Shown: positions 13,769 through 16,766 of the stretch, piece after piece | Position numbering within the stretch: position 1 is the first letter of the stretch | Layout of the letters: each line of letters starts with the position of its first letter | From: Lachnospiraceae bacterium | GTDB lineage: Bacteria > Bacillota > Clostridia > Lachnospirales > Lachnospiraceae | Direction: 5' to 3' | Assembly: GCA_009774215.1 (NCBI GenBank) | Contig: VSNH01000079.1 | Location: 1 to 16,766 of the forward strand | Length of the DNA: 16,766 nt | The notes under the pieces: model-generated | What the model was told of the DNA's origin: nothing | Database searches by the model: none | What the model saw: only the letters and a program-made list of their open reading frames with translations | Program-made: the position numbers and the translations under genes

Positions 13769-15463
13769 ATGGACAATAAGAGAAAAAAACTGCGCCTTGG
13801 AGACGTGCTTGTACAAAACGGCGTTATCACGGAGGAAGATCTGCAGAGAGGCTTAGAGCGGCAGAAGGGCAGCGGCCGTAAGCTGGGTGAGACGCTGGTG
13901 GACGAGGGGATTGCCACTGAGGAGAACATTGCCAGGGCGCTGAGCAATCAGTTCCACTACGACATGGTGGATCTGCAGAACACCGAGATTCCGCAGGAGA
14001 TTCTGGATCTTGTGCCTGCGAACGTCTTAAAGAAGCACAGGGCGATTCCCTTCGAGTATTCGCCGGATAATATGAACGTGCTCCGGGTGGCCATGTCCGA
14101 TCCCATGGACATCGGGGCGATGGATGATATTAACATCATCACGAACCTGCAGGTGGAACCTGTGGTAGCCACCATGGGCAGCGTTATGCTGGCGATAGAC
14201 CGCTATTACGGGCAGGCGGAGGTAAATTCCGCGCTGGAGGAGTATACCAGAGAAAAAGAGAGCCAAGTGATCGAACAGGAGGATATGTACAGCGAGGATG
14301 TCAACAACTCCCCCATTGTGCAGCTGGTTAAGGGCATGATCGATCAGGCTGTCAGACAGCGCGCCTCCGATATTCATATTGAGCCGATGGAAAAGCAGGT
14401 GCGGATCCGTTACCGTATCGACGGCGCGCTCTACGAGAAGTCGGTTTACAGCATCAGGCTCCTGCCTGCGATTGTGGCGCGTGTCAAGATCATCGGCGGC
14501 ATGGACATTTCCGAGAAGAGAAAACCGCAGGACGGCCGTATCACACAGATCGTGGACAGAAAGGAATTTGATATCCGTGTTTCCATTCTGCCGACGGTTT
14601 ACGGGGAAAAGATCGTTATGCGTCTTACCTCAAAGAACGCCTTGACGAAGGAGAAGAGCCAGCTCGGCTTAAAGCCTGACGAACTGAAGAAATTTGATCA
14701 TATCTTACAGCATCCGCATGGGATCCTGCTTGTGACAGGTCCTACGGGAAGCGGTAAGTCTACCACCCTGTACACGGCCCTCAGTGAGTTGAATAAAGAA
14801 GACGTGAACATCATCACCGTAGAGGATCCGGTGGAGGCCAATATCGACGGCATCAACCAGGTGCAGGTTAACACGAAGGCGAATCTGACCTTTGCGTCCG
14901 CCCTGCGCTCGATTCTGCGTCAGGACCCGGATATCATTATGATCGGTGAGATCCGTGATCAGGAGACTGCATCCATCGCCGTGCAGGCATCCATCACGGG
15001 CCATCTGGTGGTTTCGACCCTGCACACCAACTCCGCTGCCAGCACCATCACCCGTCTGGCGGATATGGGCATCGAGCCATACCTGATCGCGGATTCCACG
15101 ATCGGCGTTATCGCCCAGAGACTTGTGCGAAGACTCTGCCCTGAGTGTAAACGGCAGAAAAAGGCGGACGCGGAGGAGCTGGAGCTTCTGCAGATGGAGC
15201 CGGACGCGGACGTGACGATTTACGAGCCCTGCGGCTGCTCCAGATGTGACGGCACCGGGTTTAAAGGACGTATCGGTGTCTATGAGATTATGGAGGTAAG
15301 CCAGTCCCTGAAATCCATTATCAGTAAGGGCGGAACTGCGGAGGATATCAAGGAGAAGGCGTTGGAGGAGGGAATGAATACTCTGCGCATGAGCGCCACG
15401 AAATACGTGTTGGAAGGGATTACTTCCGTACAGGAAATGATGAGGGTATCCTTTGACTTGTAG
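13769..15463 (+). CDS. pilB: Type IV pilus extension ATPase PilB with an MshEN c-di-GMP-type domain
   Basis: PilB (GspE family) powers pilin polymerisation at the inner membrane. Residues 9-32 (RLGDVLV...Q) match the MshEN motif RLGxxLVxxG...LxxxLxxQ exactly. A five-residue spacer (KGSGR) and a second 24-residue copy at 38-61 (KLGETLV...Q) follow, with Lys replacing the first Arg. This two-motif layout is the known c-di-GMP-binding arrangement. A middle domain (ASDIHIEPMEKQVRIRYRIDG) leads to Walker A GPTGSGKST from residue 324, the Asp box TVEDPVE, Walker B IIMIGEIRD and the His box. Zinc-type cysteines C457, C460, C488, C490 and C493 follow. AGGGAGGG precedes the ATG. No pilC follows in this window. 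Confidence 0.95.
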   Translation: MDNKRKKLRLGDVLVQNGVITEEDLQRGLERQKGSGRKLGETLVDEGIATEENIARALSNQFHYDMVDLQNTEIPQEILDLVPANVLKKHRAIPFEYSPDNMNVLRVAMSDPMDIGAMDDINIITNLQVEPVVATMGSVMLAIDRYYGQAEVNSALEEYTREKESQVIEQEDMYSEDVNNSPIVQLVKGMIDQAVRQRASDIHIEPMEKQVRIRYRIDGALYEKSVYSIRLLPAIVARVKIIGGMDISEKRKPQDGRITQIVDRKEFDIRVSILPTVYGEKIVMRLTSKNALTKEKSQLGLKPDELKKFDHILQHPHGILLVTGPTGSGKSTTLYTALSELNKEDVNIITVEDPVEANIDGINQVQVNTKANLTFASALRSILRQDPDIIMIGEIRDQETASIAVQASITGHLVVSTLHTNSAASTITRLADMGIEPYLIADSTIGVIAQRLVRRLCPECKRQKKADAEELELLQMEPDADVTIYEPCGCSRCDGTGFKGRIGVYEIMEVSQSLKSIISKGGTAEDIKEKALEEGMNTLRMSATKYVLEGITSVQEMMRVSFDL

Positions 15464-15523
15464 ATATGCGTAAATAAAAACATGCGATATTCGGAAAAAC
15501 GTTAAGATTTTTTACAAAAAAAC

Positions 15524-15552
15524 TTGACAAAACATGTCGAACAAGATATTCT
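15524..15552 (+). promoter_or_regulatory. Strong sigma-A promoter for the Rpn gene
   Basis: A perfect TTGACA (15524-15529) and TATTCT (15547-15552) are 17 bases apart in an AT-rich stretch after pilB. The start near 15559 lies immediately before the hairpin at 15563-15594, leaving a leader of about 170 bases before the nuclease gene. Confidence 0.75.
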
Positions 15553-15562
15553 AATAACAAAG

Positions 15563-15594
15563 CAGCCGGTCGTCATGACGTATGAGGCCGGCTG
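15563..15594. repeat. Stem-loop at the 5' end of the Rpn transcript
   Basis: CAGCCGG (15563-15569) pairs with CCGGCTG (15588-15594); CAT/ATG can pair inside. On the minus strand it is followed by CTTTGTTATT, so it could terminate leftward transcription; on the plus strand no T-run follows. A second small hairpin TGGCAG/CTGCCA lies at 15632-15646 in the same leader. Confidence 0.5.
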
Positions 15595-15731
15595 TCTCTA
15601 TAGGTGGGCATTGTGTCCGCATCAGGTATTCTGGCAGATTCTGCCATAATTTCACAGACACAGGCAGAGTTTGCGGGAGGGGAAACAGAAAAGGGAAGTC
15701 CCAATGGCTCTGCATACAAGAGGAGAGACGG

Positions 15732-16697
15732 ATGGGACAAAAGGATTTGGCAGCCAAACAGTTTGAGCACAGTCCGGAAGTATTTGCGGATATTATCAAC
15801 GCACTGGTTTTTGAGGGAGAGCAGGTGGTTTTGCCGAAGGATTTACAGCCTGCGCCTACGGAGTCATTGTATCCGGCGGCGAATGGCATATTGCGCAATC
15901 AGTATAACGACGTGAGTAAGTATGAAATGCGGAATGGCAGGATTGTGATACAGTATACGTTGGAGAACCAGGCCCGGCCGGATTATAAGATACTGCTTCG
16001 CAAAGCCGGATATGAAGGGGCCATTTACAGACGGCAGTATGAGGAAAAAGATACCTTTCCGGCAATTACGCTTGTACTGTATTGGGGGAATGCACCATGG
16101 CATTCCGGCTCTGATTTATATAGGTTTTTTCGAAGGAAAAAGATTCACCGTATGGCAAGAAAGTACATAGATAATATCTGTCTGCATATGTATTCGATGA
16201 GAACTCTGCCTCTGGAAATACGACAGAGATTTCAGAGTGATATGAGAGTGGTGGTTGATTATCTGGCGGAGGGAAAGGAATACGAGCCGACAGAACAGGA
16301 GATCGTGGATGTGGATGGAACGCTGCGTATGTTGCACGCGCTGACGGGAGAGACGGATTTTATAAAGAATATCAAAGGGCTGCAGGAAAGGCAGAGGAGA
16401 GGGGGCAGAGTTACCATGTGTGAAGTGGTGGATAAATTTGTGCAGAGAGGAAGGGAACAGGGAATAAAGGAAGGAATAAGAGAAGGTATGAAAGAAGGGC
16501 TGGAGAAAGGTATGTGGGAAGAAAAAATTCGCGGGGCATCAGCGTTCGTGAAAGAATCCGTACTACAGAAACAGTCCAAAGAGTATATTAAAGGCATGTT
16601 ACAGACTTGTTTTCAGTTAAAAGAGGAGGAGGCAGACATGCTGTACCGGGAAGGATATGAGAGAGAACATGGAACAAAAATACCCGCTTTTACATAG
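15732..16697 (+). CDS. Rpn-family PD-(D/E)XK recombination-promoting nuclease / putative transposase
   Basis: This 321-residue protein matches the Rpn (transposase_31-like) family that is abundant in Lachnospiraceae. Members characterised in E. coli are DNA endonucleases that promote RecA-independent recombination. The start MGQKDLAAKQFEHSPEVFADIINALVF is typical. A probable PD-(D/E)XK core is seen at D60 (NDVSKYE) and E78-N79-Q80, with Gln in place of the usual Lys, as is common in the family. FPAITLVLYWGNAPW follows. The C-terminus has Glu-Gly steps every four residues (EGI, EGM, EGL), also characteristic. AGGAG at 15721-15725 supports the ATG at 15732 over a frame opening at 15582. Base composition looks more A-rich than the pilus genes by eye, which hints at transfer. 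No terminal inverted repeats were seen. Confidence 0.82.
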   Translation: MGQKDLAAKQFEHSPEVFADIINALVFEGEQVVLPKDLQPAPTESLYPAANGILRNQYNDVSKYEMRNGRIVIQYTLENQARPDYKILLRKAGYEGAIYRRQYEEKDTFPAITLVLYWGNAPWHSGSDLYRFFRRKKIHRMARKYIDNICLHMYSMRTLPLEIRQRFQSDMRVVVDYLAEGKEYEPTEQEIVDVDGTLRMLHALTGETDFIKNIKGLQERQRRGGRVTMCEVVDKFVQRGREQGIKEGIREGMKEGLEKGMWEEKIRGASAFVKESVLQKQSKEYIKGMLQTCFQLKEEEADMLYREGYEREHGTKIPAFT

Positions 16698-16766
16698 TGT
16701 CTGCTGATTAAGCGAATATCTGCATACTCCAACGTTTGTATCCATTCCCATATTGGAACAAATATA
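16698..16766. other. Unassigned right edge
   Basis: These 69 bases after the Rpn stop contain no recognisable gene start, hairpin or repeat. They may be the start of an intergenic region that continues past the window. Confidence 0.5.

Noticed and set aside
15464..16766. Complete insertion sequence around the Rpn gene
   Set aside because: No terminal inverted repeats or target duplications could be matched between the two sides within the window.

Overview
The window looks like chromosomal DNA of a spore-forming, moderately GC-rich clostridium, most likely Lachnospiraceae. The evidence is a set of endospore genes (gpr, spoIIP, sigK), strong GGAGG ribosome binding sites, the rpsT-gpr-spoIIP-lepA-hemW order typical of Firmicutes, a type IV pilus ATPase pair and an Rpn-type nuclease. 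This is read from protein sequence by eye, with no database search.

Layout. (1) 1-4131: the end of a plus-strand sugar operon. It holds the last codons of an upstream gene, an RbsC-like ABC permease with a frameshift near its C-terminus, a tagatose/psicose 3-epimerase-like TIM barrel, a Gfo/Idh/MocA oxidoreductase translationally coupled to it, and a second TIM-barrel isomerase. No kinase is present, which suggests oxidation and epimerisation of an unphosphorylated sugar or polyol. (2) 4142-4258: convergent hairpins separate this operon from rpsT on the minus strand, which has its own sigma-A promoter. (3) 4788-7064: gpr (germination protease) and spoIIP (engulfment hydrolase). (4) 7067-10501: a sigma-A-like promoter, a highly base-paired leader of about 215 nt, lepA and hemW. 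(5) 10502-11434: a hemW terminator hairpin, a promoter-like pair, a three-armed palindromic element, a sigma-K/sigma-E-like promoter and sigK, whose product starts without a pro-sequence. (6) 11511-15463: a degenerate HD-GYP-like protein, pilT and pilB. PilB carries two N-terminal 24-residue motifs of the c-di-GMP-binding MshEN type. (7) 15524-16697: a strong promoter, a 5' hairpin and an Rpn-family nuclease gene, where pilC and pilin genes might have been expected.

The most interesting signals are the structured intergenic elements (1085-1228, 4175-4224, 7108-7317, 10577-10705), the pro-less SigK with a sporulation-type promoter, and the pairing of a probable c-di-GMP-sensing PilB with an HD protein that has lost its GYP-half ligands. 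I see no CRISPR array, tRNA, rRNA, or insertion sequence with terminal repeats.
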